From Achatina immaculata (lineage: Eukaryota > Mollusca > Gastropoda > Stylommatophora > Achatinidae), in contig CM019704.1 of NCBI GenBank assembly GCA_009760885.1, positions 11,182,303 to 11,246,302 of the forward strand: 64,000 nt of DNA, read 5' to 3'. The stretch's first letter is position 1; each line of letters opens with the position of its first letter. Shown here piece by piece: positions 9,306-22,100 of this stretch. A program made the translations under genes and the position numbers. Under the pieces are notes generated by a model. The model saw only the letters and a list, made by a program, of their open reading frames with translations, was not told the DNA's origin and ran no database searches.

Positions 9306-10080
9306 TTTTAAAAGCCTGCTTATGAAATACGGGACACAGCAGGGGAAATATTTCTTAGTTTTTCTGTCTGCTGACTTATTTTACAGGTAAAACTTTGTTG
9401 AGAAGATGGCACTTCTATAAAGCTTTTAAACAACATGTACAGTTTTAACTTTGTACATTTTATTACTTTCTAAACTAGAAACCCTATTCTGTACATAATT
9501 GTGTTTAGTCTAGCTTGTTTTCAAACAAAGGCGTGCAACAGACGAGAAGGTTTTCTGGTCCACTAGAACGGTTTGTCCAAGCTGTTCCACGTGTTGTTGA
9601 AACAGTGGCCATGTCATAACTTGCTGTCAAGACTTTCAGTGGCTTCTCTTTATTATTCTAAATACCGACTTGTGTTACCCAGCAAAACTAATCTTTTAGC
9701 CAGCAGAAACGAAACAAAAATAATGAGACTTAAAAAAAATTTGGAACTGCCTGTCTGGAAGTTTGCTTTCCTGTGTTTACATACTCTTCTTCTTCTCTTG
9801 TGTTTGATGGCGGGTGTTTTGTTTTTCTGTTTCCTCAGTTTTTTTTTTAAATTTTAAAGTGGAGCGGAAATATAAAATATCCTGAAAGAAAGAAAGAAAG
9901 AAAGAAAGAAAAAAAGATGGTAGTGCTGGTTTGGAAAGTTAGACGAAATAAATGCTCAGGTAAGATCAAAATACAGTCACGTCATTGTAGTGATACTGAC
10001 AGATCAGACCACACAACTCTTTGACCGTTTAGTTATTCAAGTTACCTCCCTTCTTTGTCCTTGGTTTTCCTGATCTGGGT
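9306..10080. other. Unique DNA with an (AAAG)n tract
   Basis: No gene supported. A gaaagaaagaaag microsatellite lies at about 9883-9915. The open frame 9573-9857 is low-complexity and hydrophobic, without splice or coding support. Confidence 0.4.
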
Positions 10081-10124
10081 TACATGCGGTTATTAAAAGT
10101 GTGTAACGAAGTAACGGTTGTCTG

Positions 10125-10540
10125 TCAAGTTTTGTGTACTTTTGTTGCTGTTATCAGTTACAGCTGTCAAGTTTTGTGTACTTGTGTTGCTGTGTCAGTT
10201 ACAGCTGTCAAGTTTTGTGTACTTGTGTTGCTGTGTCAGTTACAGCTGTCAAGTTTTGTGTACTTGTGTTGCTGTATCAGTTACAGCTGTCAAGTTTTGT
10301 GTACTTGTGTTGCTGTATCACTTACAGCTGTCAAGTTTTGTGTACTTGTGTTGCTGTATCACTTACAGCTGTCATGTTTGGTGTACGTACTTTTGTTGCT
10401 GAATCACTTACAGCTGTCAAGTTTTGTGTACTTGTGTTGCTGTATAACTTACAGCTGTCATGTTTTGTGTACTTTTGTTGCTGTATCAGTTACAGCTGTC
10501 AAGTTTTGTGTACTTTTCTTGCTGAATCACTTACAGTTAG
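10125..10540. repeat. 41-bp minisatellite, about 10 copies
   Basis: Units carry cagctgtcaagttttgtgta and cttgtgttgctgt. All three + strand frames stay open for more than 90 codons because the unit has few stops; they are not genes. Confidence 0.9.
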
Positions 10541-10559
10541 TTTGTGCCTACACTGTGCA

Positions 10560-12190
10560 AGGCACAGAACGATTCTACTCACATCACAGACACTGACACA
10601 ATAACACCACAAACACTGACACTGTCACATCACAGACACTGACACAATAACACCACAAACACTGACACTGTCACATCACAGATACTGACACAATAACACC
10701 ACAAAAACTGACACTGTCACATCACAGACACAAATACTGACACAATAACACCACAAACACTGACACATTAACACCACTAACAGACTTACATCACAGACAC
10801 TGACACTGTCACATCACAGACACTGACACAATAACACCACAAACACTGACACATTAACATCACAAACACTGACACATTAACACCACAAACACTGACACAT
10901 TAACACCACAAACACTGACACATTAACACCACAAACACTGACACATTAACACCACTGACAGACTCACATCACAGACACTGACACTGTCACATCACTGACA
11001 CAGTCACATCGCAAACACAGACACTAACACAAAACATTACAGACACTGGCACAAGAACATCACTGACACAATCACATCATAGACACTGAAAAAAATAACA
11101 CCACAGATACTGACACTGTCACATCACTCAGACTAACACAAGAGCATCACTCACACTGACATAACAATATCACTCACACAGACATAAAATATCACTCACA
11201 CTGACACAAGAATATCACTCACACTGACATAAAAATATCACTCACACTGACACAAGAATATCACTCAAACTGACATAAAAATATCACTCACACTGACATA
11301 AAAATATCACTCACACTGACATAAAAATATCACTTACACTGACACAAAAATATCACTCTCACTAACATAAGAATATCACAAACACTAAAACTCACATCAC
11401 AGACACAAACACTGACACAGTAACGCCACAAACACTGACACTGTCACATCACAGACACAAACACTGACACAGTAACGCCACAAACACTAACACTGTCACA
11501 TCACAGACACAAACACTGACACAGTAACGCCACAAACACTAACACTGTCACATCATAGACACAAACACTGACACAATAACGCCACAAACACTAACACTGT
11601 CACATCACAGACACAAACACTGATACAATAACGCCACAAACACTAACACTGTCACATCACAGACACTAACACAAAACATTACAGACACTGGCACAAGAAC
11701 ATCACTGACACAATCACATCATAGACACTGAAAAAATAACACCACAGATACTGACACTGTCACATCACTCAGACTAACACAAGAGCATCATTCACACTGA
11801 CAAAAGAATATCACTCACACTGACATAAAAATATCACTCACACCGATATAAAAATATCACTCACACTGACACAAGAACATCACTCATGCTGACACAAGAA
11901 CATTACTCACGCTGACACAAGAACATCACTCACACTGACACAAGAACATCACTCACGCTGACACAAAAACATCACTCACGCTGACACAAGAACATCACTC
12001 ATGCTGACACAAGAACATCACTCACGCTGACACAAGAACATCACTCACGTTGGCACAAGAACATCACTCACGCTGGCACAAGAACATCGCTCACATTGAC
12101 ACAAGAACATCAAGAACATCACTCACGCTGGCACAAGAACATCACTCACACTGACACAAGAACATCAATAACATCACTCACACTGACTGG
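10560..12190. repeat. CACTGACA-type degenerate satellite, about 1.6 kb
   Basis: Built of short words such as cactgacac, aataacacc, tcacatcacaga, aatatcactcaca and gaacatcactcacgctgac. Sub-blocks recur: 11020-11150 and 11660-11790 are near copies. This indicates several rounds of block duplication. Confidence 0.85.
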
Positions 12191-12540
12191 CGATGTATTT
12201 TCTGCCAGCGTGTGCGCCCGACGATGGCGTGATCGCACGACCTGTACTCACACACAAACCTGGCTCAGGCTGCTCTTTGAAGGCGCAGACTTTGAGCTGG
12301 TGGCCTAGGCTTGAGGTAAACGTCTGGCCCCGTGTTTTAGTGTAGAGCTCTCTCGCACCTTCTTCATGTGTTAGTCAGGCATGGTGAGTTCATACAACTT
12401 CGCACAGTCTCCTCGGAAGAAGAAAGGATTGATTTATTCTTACACCTTCTAGTGGCCGTCACACCAGCTCCATACTTTTGTCGGTAGGTGTGGAAAATCT
12501 GTTAGTAATGTGACCAATACAGCTTACTTATTACTGTCAA
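12191..12540. other. Unique, CpG-containing DNA, no gene assigned
   Basis: It has gcgtgtgcgcccgacgatgg and a possible donor cttgag/gtaaac near 12315. I cannot support an exon. Confidence 0.35.
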
Positions 12541-12547
12541 AACTTAC

Positions 12548-12718
12548 ATCATCATCATCATCATCATCACCACCACCACCACCACCATCAAAATCATCTC
12601 CATCATCATACTCATCACCATCATCACCACATCATCACTATCATCACCATCATCATATTCACCACCATCATCACCACATCATCACTATTACCACCACCAC
12701 CATCATCTCCATCATCAT
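12548..12718. repeat. (CAT/CAC)n microsatellite
   Basis: Imperfect catcatcatcaccaccacc run of about 170 bp. Confidence 0.9.
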
Positions 12719-12774
12719 TTTGGTGTAGCATTTCTCTACTCCTATTTTGATGTTCAGTAATAAACTACATTGAT

Positions 12775-13115
12775 ATGTTCAGTGATACAGATAGTTTACA
12801 CTGATATGTTCAGTGATACAGATAGTTTACACTGATATGTTCAGTGATACAGATAGTTTACACTGATATGTTCAGTGATACAGATAGTTTACACTGATAT
12901 GTTCAGTGATACAGATAGTTTACACTGATATGTTCAGTGATACAGATAGTTTACACTGATATGTTCAGTGATACAGATAGTTTACACCGATATGTTCAGT
13001 GATACAGATAGTTTACACTGATATGTTCAGTGATACAGATAGTTTACACTGATATGTTCAGTGATACAGATGGATTACACTGATATGTTCAGTGATACAG
13101 ATAGTTTACACTGAT
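12775..13115. repeat. 31-bp minisatellite, 11 copies
   Basis: Very homogeneous units of atgttcagtgatacagatag plus tttacactgat. Only two or three substitutions occur in the array, so it is young. Confidence 0.95.
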
Positions 13116-13319
13116 ATATTCATACTGGTAGTTTACGCAGAATGTATTCATTTTTTTAAATTTAATTTTCTAAGACAGTTTCAGAACCACACAACTTATC
13201 TATCCACTCACAAGATATTTGCAGGATCAAAAGATTGACATGTCTTTGTTTCTTTCTCGGGACTTGCAGCTTAAGAGTATTTGTTCATTTTTTTCCCTCT
13301 TACCTGCTATACTGTATTA

Positions 13320-15535
13320 ACACTCCACGGCTATAGTAAGATCCCACGGCTATGTTAACACTACAAAGCTATAGTAACACCCAATGCGATAATAACATCC
13401 CACGGTTATATTAACGTACAACGGTTATACTAACACCCCACGGCTACAGTAACACACCACGGTTATATTAACACGCCGTGGCTACAGTAACATTCCACGG
13501 TTATATTAACATATCACAGCTACATTAACACCCCACGGTTATATTAACACGCCGCGGCTACAACTCCACGGTTGTATTAATATATCACAGCTACAGTAAC
13601 ACTCCACGGTTATATTAACATATCGCGGCTACAGTAACACTCCACGGTTATATTAACATATCACGGCTAAAGTAACACACCCCACGGTTATATTAACATG
13701 TCGCGGGTACAGTAACACTCCACTGTTATATTAACATATCACGGCTACAGTAACACTCCACGGTTATATTAACACGCCGCGGCTACAGTAACACTCCACG
13801 GTTGTATTAATATATCCCAGCTACAGTAAAACTCCATGGTTATATTAACATATCGTGGCTACAGTAACACTCCACCGTTATATTAACATATCACGGCTAA
13901 AGTAACATCCCATGGTTATATTAACATACCACGGCTACAGTAACACCCCAAGGTTATATTAACACCACTTGGTTACAGTAACACCCCACGATTATATTAA
14001 CACCAACGGCTGCAGTAACAATCCACGGTTATATTGACACCCCACGGCAACAGTAACACTCCACGGTTATATTAACACCACGGCTACAGTAACATCCCAT
14101 AGTTATATTAACATACCACGGCTACAGTAACATCCCATGGTTATAACATACCACGGCTACAGTAACACCCCAAGGTTATATTAACACCACTTGGTTACAG
14201 TAACACCCCACGATTATATTAACACCAACGGCTGCAGTAACAATCCACGGTTATATTGACACCCCACGGCAACAGTAACACTCCACGGTTATATTAACAC
14301 ACCACGGCTACAGTAACATCCCATAGTTATATTAACATACCACGGCTACAGTAACATCCCATGGTTATATAACATACCACGGCTACAGTAACACCCCAAG
14401 GTTATATTAACACCACTTGGTTACAGTAACACCCCACGATTATATTAACACCAACGGCTGCAGTAACAATCCACGGTTATATTGACACCCCACGGCAACA
14501 GTAACACTCCACGGTTATATTAACACACCACGGCTACAGTAACATCCCATAGTTATATTAACATACCACGGCTACAGTAACATCCCATGGTTATATTAAC
14601 ATACCACGGCTACAGTAACACCCCAAGGTTATATTAACACCACTTGGTTACAGTAACACCCCACGATTATATTAACACCAACGGCTGCAGTAACAATCCA
14701 CGGTTATATTGACACCCCACGGCAACAGTAACACTCCACGGTTATATTAACACACCACGGCTACAGTAACATCCCATAGTTATATTAACATACCACGGCT
14801 ACAGTAACATCCCATGGTTATATAACATACCACGGCTACAGTAACACCCCAAGGTTATATTAACACCACTTGGTTACAGTAACACCCCACGATTATATTA
14901 ACACCAACGGCTGCAGTAACAATCCACGGTTATATTGACACCCCACGGCAACAGTAACACTCCACGGTTATATTAACACACCACGGCTACAGTAACATCC
15001 CATGGTTATATTAACATACCACGGCTACAGTAACATCCCATGGTTATATAACATACCACGGCTACAGTAACACCCCAAGGTTATATTAACACCACTTGGT
15101 TACAGTAACACCCCACGATTATATTAACACCAACGGCTGCAGTAACAATCCACGGTTATATTGACACCCCACGGCAACAGTAACACTCCACGGTTATATT
15201 AACACACCACGGCTACAGTAACATCCCATAGTTATATTAACATACCACGGCTACAGTAACATCTCATGGTTATATTAACATACCACGGCTACAGTAACAC
15301 CCCAAGGTTATATTAACACCACTTGGTTACAGTAACACCCCACGATTATATTAACACCAACGGCTGCAGTAACAATCCACGGTTATATTGACACCCCACG
15401 GCAACAGTAACACTCCACGGTTATATTAACACACCACGGCTACAGTAACATCCCATAGTTATATTAACATACCACGGCTACAGTAACACCCCACGGTTAT
15501 ATTAACATACTACGGCTATAGCAACAACCAAAAGC
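13320..15535. repeat. About 37-bp satellite with a roughly 225-bp higher-order repeat
   Basis: Basic units alternate ccacggttatattaacac and ccacggctacagtaacac. From about 13930 a block with the marker ccaaggttatattaacacca recurs at 13950, 14171, 14397, 14623, 14848, 15075 and 15301, a step of 221-227 bp. The first 600 bp lack this order. Confidence 0.9.
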
Positions 15536-15639
15536 TATATTACAAGCTCGATAGGGAATATTCTTTCAGTGATCTGCTCTGTAGGTCTCTGATGTTACTA
15601 ATGTGCTCCTGGTGTGACTCTGATGTTACTAATGTGCTC

Positions 15640-16568
15640 CTTGGTTTGTTTCTACACCACTTTCCCGTGATTACATCTGTCCTACAAATCTACTCTTTTC
15701 TTACATCACTTTCCCGTGATTACATCTGTCCTACAAATCTACTCTTTTCTTACATCACTTTCCCGTGATTACATCTGTCCTACAAATCTACTCTTTTCTT
15801 ACATTACTTTCTCGTGATTACTTTCTGTCCTACAAATCTACTCTTTTCTTACATCACTTTCTCTTGATTACTTTCTGTCCTATAAATCAGCTCTTTTCTT
15901 ACATCACTTTCTCTTGATTACTTTCTGTCCTATAAATCAGCTCTTTTCTTACATCACTTTCTCTTGATTACTTTCTGTCCTATAAATCAGCTCTTTTCTT
16001 ACATCACTTTCTCGTGATTACTTTCTGTTCTATAAATCAGCTCTTTTCTTACATCACTTTCTCGTGATTACTTTCTGTCCCACAAAACTACTCTTTTCTT
16101 ATAACACTTTCTCGTGATTACTTTCTGTCCTATAAATCAGCTCTTTTCTTACATCACTTTCTCTTGATTACTTTCTGTCCTATAAATCAGCTCTTTTCTT
16201 ACATCACTTTCTCGTGATTACTTTCTGTCCTATAAATCAGCTCTTTTCTTACATCACTTTCTCGTGATTACTTTCTGTCCCACAAAACTACTCTTTTCTT
16301 ATAACACTTTCTCGTGATTACTTTCTGTCCCACAAAACTACTCTTTTCTTATAACACTTTCTCGTGATTACTTTCTGTCCTATAAATCAGCTCTTTTCTT
16401 ACATCACTTTCTCGTGATTACTTTCTGTCCTATAAATCAGCTCTTTTCTTACATCACTTTCTCGTGATTACTTTCTGTCCCACAAAACTACTCTTTTCTT
16501 ACATCACTTTCTCGTGATAACTTTCTGTCCTATAAATCAGCTCTTGTCTTGCATCACTTTCTCGTGGT
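15640..16568. repeat. 50-bp minisatellite, about 18 copies
   Basis: Units carry acatcactttctcgtgatta and ctttctgtcctataaatcag. A tataaatcag variant and a cacaaaacta variant alternate in blocks. The leftmost units have ttcccgtgattacatctg. Confidence 0.9.
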
Positions 16569-16900
16569 TACATCTCTTCTCTCTTCTCGTCTGTGCACCT
16601 GCACAAAAACAGATCTGCTATGTTACTCTTTCTTCGAGTTTAAACATGTTTGCAAATATGATTATCTCTTTTTCTTCTTTATCTTCTTATTCTTCTTCTT
16701 CTGATCTCCTCATTGCTGTTGTGACACTGAAGCAGAGGCACCGTGTTGAGTGGAAGATGATTTGAATGAAGTCCTGGAGTAGGTCCAAAATGTTTCTTCG
16801 CAGGCTCCACCACCGTGGAACAAACACTGTAAAATGTAATAGTCTGTTACAGTGAGAAGCACCGAGAAGTTGGATGCTGTTTTGACCAACTCTTATTTTC
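16569..16900. other. Unique DNA between arrays, no gene assigned
   Basis: Contains a TCTTC-rich stretch (16665-16705) and ordinary sequence. No supported gene. Confidence 0.4.
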
Positions 16901-16904
16901 TGCC

Positions 16905-19900
16905 TTTTTCAATCTCTGCCTCTGACATCTGTGCTACAGTTAACTATGCCAACCCTCTGCCTCTGACATCTGTGCTACAGTTAACTATGCCAACCCTCTG
17001 CCTCTGACATATGTCCTCCAGTTAACTATGCCAACCCTCTGCCTCTGCCACCTGTCCTCCAGTTAACTATGCCAACCCCCTGCCTCTGACATCTGTGCTA
17101 CGGTTAATTATGCCAACCCCCTGCCTCTGCCATCTGTGCTACGGTTAACTATGCCAACCCCCTGCCTCTGACATCTGTGCTACGGTTAACTATGCCAAGC
17201 CTCTGCCTCTGCCATCTGTGCTACGGTTAACTATGCCAACCCCCTGCCTCTGCCATCTGTGCTACGGTTAACTATGCCAACCCCCTGCCTCTGACATCTG
17301 TGCTACGGTTAACTATGCCAACCCCCTGCCTCTGACATCTGTGCTACGGTTAACTATGCCAACCCCCTGCCTCTGACATCTGTGCTACGGTTAACTATGC
17401 CAACCCCCTGCCTCTGACATCTGTGCTACGGTTAACTATGCCAACCCCCTGCCTCTGACATCTGTGCTACGGTTAACTATGCCAACCCCCTGCCTCTGCC
17501 ATCTGTGCTACGGTTAACTATGCCAACCCCCTGCCTCTGACATCTGTGCTACGGTTAACTATGCCAAGCCTCTGCCTCTGGCATCTGTCCTCCAGTTAAC
17601 TATGCCAACCCTCTGCCTCTGCCACCTGTCCTCCAGTTAACTATGCCAACCCTCTGCCTCTGCCACCTGTCCTCCAGTTAACTATGCCATCCCTCTGCAT
17701 CTGCCATCTGTCCTCCAGTTAACTATGCCAACCCTCTGCCTCTGCCACCTGTCCTCCAGTTAACTATGCCATCCCTCTGCCTCTGACATCTGTCCTCCAG
17801 TTAACTATGCCAACCCTCTGCCTCTGCCATCTATCCTCCAGTTAACTATGCCAAACCTCTGCCTCTGCCATCTGTCCTCCAGTTAACTATGCCAACCCTC
17901 TGCCATCTGTCCTTCAGTTAACTATGCCAACCCTCTGCCTCTGCCACCTGTCCTCCAGTTAACTATGCTAACCCTCTGCCTCTGCCATCTGTCCTCCAGT
18001 TAACTTTGCCAACCCTCTGTCTCTGCCATCTGTCCTCCAGTTAACTATGCCAACCCTCTTGTCTGCCATCTGTCCTCCAGTTAACTATGCCAACCCTCTG
18101 CCTCTGTCACCTGTCCTCCAGTTAACTATGCCAACCCTCTGCCTCTGCCATCTATCCTCCAGTTAACTATGCCAAACCTCTGCCTCTGCCATCTGTCCTC
18201 CAGTTAACTATGCCAACCCTCTGCCACCTGTCCTCCAGTTAACTATGCCAACCCTCTGCCTCTGCCACCTGTCCTCCAGTTAACTATGCTAACCCTCTGT
18301 CTCTGCCATCTGTCCTCCAGTTAACTATGCCAACCCTCTTGTCTGCCATCTGTCCTCCAGTTAACTATGCCAACCCTCTGCCTCTACCACCTGTCCTCCA
18401 GTTAACTATGCCAACCCCTGCCTCTGCCACCTGTCCTCAGTTAACTATGCCAACCCTCTGCTCTGCCATCTGTCCTCCAGTTAACTATGCCATCCCTCTG
18501 CCTCTGCCACCTGTCCTCCAGTTAACTATGCCAACCCTCTGCCTCTGCCATCTGTCCTCTAGTTTACTATGCCAACCCTCTGCCTCTGCCACCTGTCCTC
18601 CAGTTAACTATGCCAACTCTCTGCCTCTGCCACCTGTCCTCCAGTTAACTATGCCATCCCTCTGCCTCTGCCACCTGTCCTCCAGTTAACTATGCCAACC
18701 CTCTGTCTCTGCCATCTGTCCTCTAGTTTACTATGCCAACCTCTGCCTCTGCCATCTGTCCTCCAGTTAACTATGCCACCCTCTGCCTCTGCCATCTATC
18801 CTCCAGTTAACTATGCCAACCCTCTTGTCTGCCATATGTTCTCCAGTTAACTATGCCAACCCTCTGCCTCTGACATCTGTCCTCCAGTTAACTATGCCAA
18901 CCCTCTGCCTCTGACATCTGTGCTACAGTTAACTATGCCAACCCTCTGCCTCTGATAACTGTGCTACATTTAACTATACCAACCCTCTGCCTCTGATATC
19001 TGTCCTCCAGTTAACTATGCCAACCCTCTGCCTCTGACATCTGTGCTACAGTTAACTTTGCCAACCCTCTGCCTCTGGCATCTATCCTCCAGTTAACTAT
19101 GCCAACCCTCTGCTCTGCCATCTGTCCTCCAGTTAACTATGCCAACCCTCTTCCTCTGCCATCTGTCCTCCAGTTAACTATGCCAACCCTCTGTCTGCCA
19201 TCTGTCCTCCAGTTAACTATGCCAACCCTCTTGTCTGCCATCTGTCCTCCAGTTAACTATGCCAACCCTCTGCCTCTGTCACCTGTCCTCCAGTAACTAT
19301 GCCAACCCTCTGCCTCTGCCATCTATCCTCCAGTTAACTATGCCAAACCTCTGCCTCTGCCATCTGTCTCCAGTTAACTATGCCAACCCTCTGCCACCTG
19401 TCCTCCAGTTAACTATGCCAACCCTCTGCCTCTGCCACCTGTCCTCCAGTTAACTATGCTAACCCTCTGTCTCTGCCATCTGTCCTCCAGTTAACTATGC
19501 CAACCCTCTTGTCTGCCATCTGTCCTCCAGTTAACTATGCCAACCCTCTGCCTCTACCACCTGTCCTCCAGTTAACTATGCCAACCCTCTGCCTCTGTCA
19601 CCTGTCCTCCAGTTAACTATGCCAACCCTCTGCCTCTGCCACCTGTCCTCCAGTTAACTATGCCATCCTCTGCCTCTGCCACCTGTCCTCCAGTTAACTA
19701 TGCCAACCCTCTGCCTCTGCCATCTGTCCTCTAGTTACTATGCCAACCCTCTGCCTCTGCCACCTGTCCTCCAGTTAACTATGCCAACTCTCTGCCTCTG
19801 CCACCTGTCCTCCAGTTAACTATGCCATCCCTCTGCCTCTGCCACCTGTCCTCCAGTTAACTATGCCAACCCTCTGTCTCTGCCATCTGTCCTCTAGTTA

Positions 19901-20560
19901 CTATGCCAACCCTCTGCTCTGCCATCTGTCCTCCAGTTAACTATGCCAACCTCTGCCTCTGCCATCTGTCCTCCAGTAACTATGCCAACCCTCTTGTCTG
20001 CCATATGTTCTCCAGTTAACTATGCCAACCCTCTGCCTCTGACATCTGTCCTCCAGTTAACTATGCCAACCCTCTGCCTCTGACATCTGTGCTACAGTTA
20101 ACTATGCCAACCCTCTGCCTCTGATATCTGTGCTACAATTAACTTTGCCAACCCTCTGCCTCTGATATCTGTCCTCCAGTTAACTATGCCAACCCTCTGC
20201 CTCTGACATCTGTGCTACAGTTAACTTTGCCAACCTCTGCCTCTGGCATCTATCCTCCAGTTAACTATGCCAACCCTCTGCCTCTGACATCTGTCCTCCA
20301 GTTAACTATGCCAACCCTCTGCCTCTGATATATGTGCTACAGTTAACTATGCCAACCCTCTGCCTCTGATATATGTGCTACAGTTAACTATGCCAACCGT
20401 CTGCCTCTGATAACTGTGCTACATTTAACTATACCAACCCTCTGCCTGCGACATCTGTGCTACAGTTAACTTTGCCAACCCTCCTATCTCTGGCATCTTT
20501 TCTCCAGTTAACTATGCCAAACCTATACTTCAATATCTTTGCTACAGTTAACAATGCCAA
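16905..20560. repeat. 41-42-bp satellite, about 88 copies (3.6 kb)
   Basis: Units contain gttaactatgccaaccctct and gcctctgccacctgtcctcca. Variant blocks occur: gctacggttaac units at 17095-17570, ctccagttaac units in the middle and gctacagttaac units at the ends. Single-base deletions cluster at 18400-20000. The same satellite reappears at 22099-22960 through a segmental duplication. Confidence 0.95.
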
Positions 20561-20803
20561 CCCTCCATATCAAACATTTTTGATTCTGTTAACAATGCCC
20601 ACCCTCCATATCAAACATTTTTGATTCTGTTAACAATGTCAACCCTCCATATCAAACATCTTTGATTTAGTTACCCAGACTCAGGTAGTACTGAAATTAG
20701 TTCCCCAAGACCTTTATCTTCCAGAATGTCATAAACTGAGTCAGAGCAAAGAACATGAGTTTCATGACTCTGTATTTTACAGTGAGTCACTTGACGCATC
20801 GTG

Positions 20804-20910
20804 TCTTAGTTAGCTTGTACAGTGTGGTAACCATGTTAGCTTGTACAGTGTGGTAACCATGTTAGCTTGTACAGTGTGGTAACCATGTTAGCTTGTACAG
20901 TGTGGTAACC
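20804..20910. repeat. 26-bp repeat, 4 copies (5 in the duplicate at 23128-23258)
   Basis: Units of gttagcttgtacagtgtggt plus aaccat. The copy-number difference between the two segmental duplicates explains most of the change of offset. Confidence 0.9.
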
Positions 20911-21213
20911 AAGTCAGTTTTGGTGCAGGGGAAACGAGAGCCACACATGCTAAATGTTCTCTGATGAGCAGATAAAGCTTCTCGCGAGCTGCAAGATCAG
21001 AACCGACACGCGGGCTGCACGATCAGAACCGACACGCGGGCTGCACGCGCTGTATGTTTTAGTTAGTATAAAGCGTGCCCAACACGTTCCTCTTCGTGTA
21101 ACTTGCGTAACTTCAGTTCTGTTACAATTTGTAACGTGAAATGACAGGACCGTGTCTCAGTTTTTGTTGTTTTGTTTCGTCTCTTTTCGCTATCGTTAAT
21201 ATTCCGAAATTTC

Positions 21214-21416
21214 AGTGTGTTTGTATGGCGATCAATGTGTTTGTATGGCGGTCAATGTGTTTGTATGGCGGTCAATGTTTGTATGGCGATCAGTGTGTTT
21301 GTATGGCGATCAATGTGTTTGTATGGCGGTCAATGTGTTTGTATGGCGGTCAATGTGTTTATATGGCGATCAGTGTGTTTGTATGGCGATCAATGTGTTT
21401 GTATGGCGGTCAGTGT
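21214..21416. repeat. 20-bp minisatellite, about 10 copies
   Basis: Units tgtgtttgtatggcgatcaa, with a gcggtc variant. One unit is shortened at 21276. Duplicated at 23561-23763 with a different order of variants. Confidence 0.9.
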
Positions 21417-21454
21417 CTGATTATCTTAGAGTTTAGTCCTCAACATGGACATAG

Positions 21455-21600
21455 ACAGACAGAAATACAAAAAGGCAAGCAGGCAAATAGGCAAGCAGAC
21501 AGACAGGTAGACAAAAAAGGCAGATAAGCAGACAGACAGATAACCAGGCAGACAGAAAGACAGACAAGTAAACAAACAGACAGGTAGATCGAAATAAACA
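21455..21600. repeat. (ACAG)-rich microsatellite
   Basis: Imperfect runs of agacagacag, aggcaagc and aaacaaac. Duplicated at 23802-23947. Confidence 0.8.
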
Positions 21601-21734
21601 GAGAACGAGAGAACGTGTATGACTGGCACACAATACCAGCTTGCACATTTTCGTACTTTTTTTTATTACACTAGCACATCACGATGGTGTGAATATATTA
21701 TTATGATTACACGATATAAATGATTTTTAACATG

Positions 21735-22100
21735 ACAAGTAGCAGAAGGTAGGGGGTGGCTGTAGAACGTAAAACATTAGTGTAACAACGACAAGTAGTA
21801 GAAAGAAGGGGGCTGGCTATAGAACGTTAAACATTACTTTAACAACGACAAGTAGCAGAAAGAAGGGGGCTGGCTATAGAACGTTAAACATTACTTTAAC
21901 AACGACAAGTAGTAGAAAGAAGGGGCTGGCTATAAGACGTCAAACATTACTTTAACAACGACATGTAGCAGAAAGAAGGGGGTTGGCTATAGAACGTCAA
22001 ACATTAGTGTAACAACGACAAGTAGCAGAAAGAAGGGGCTGGCTATAAGACGTCAAACATTACTTTAACAACGACATGTAGCAGAAAGAAGGGGGTTGGC
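21735..22100. repeat. 57-58-bp satellite, first part (6 copies)
   Basis: Units carry acaacgacaagtagcagaaa and ggctggctataagacgtcaa. It ends at the segmental-duplication junction. Confidence 0.9.

Larger units (their letters stand above)
19780..22100. repeat. Direct segmental duplication, copy 1 (about 2.3 kb)
   Basis: The block runs from the 41-bp satellite through unique sequence (20650-21200), a 20-bp array and the start of the 57-bp array. It is repeated at 22101-24440, at an offset of 2321 on the left and 2347 on the right. The junction at about 22100 fuses a 57-bp unit (gggggttggctat) to a 41-bp unit (gccaactctctgcc). Confidence 0.9.

Noticed and set aside
12196..12330. First (untranslated) exon of the PET/LIM gene in CpG-containing DNA
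   Set aside because: A donor-like cttgag/gtaaac is present but there is no supporting promoter element, and many such sites occur by chance.
20954..21139. 61-codon frame repeated identically at 23301
   Set aside because: Its conservation is explained by the 2.3-kb segmental duplication, not by selection.
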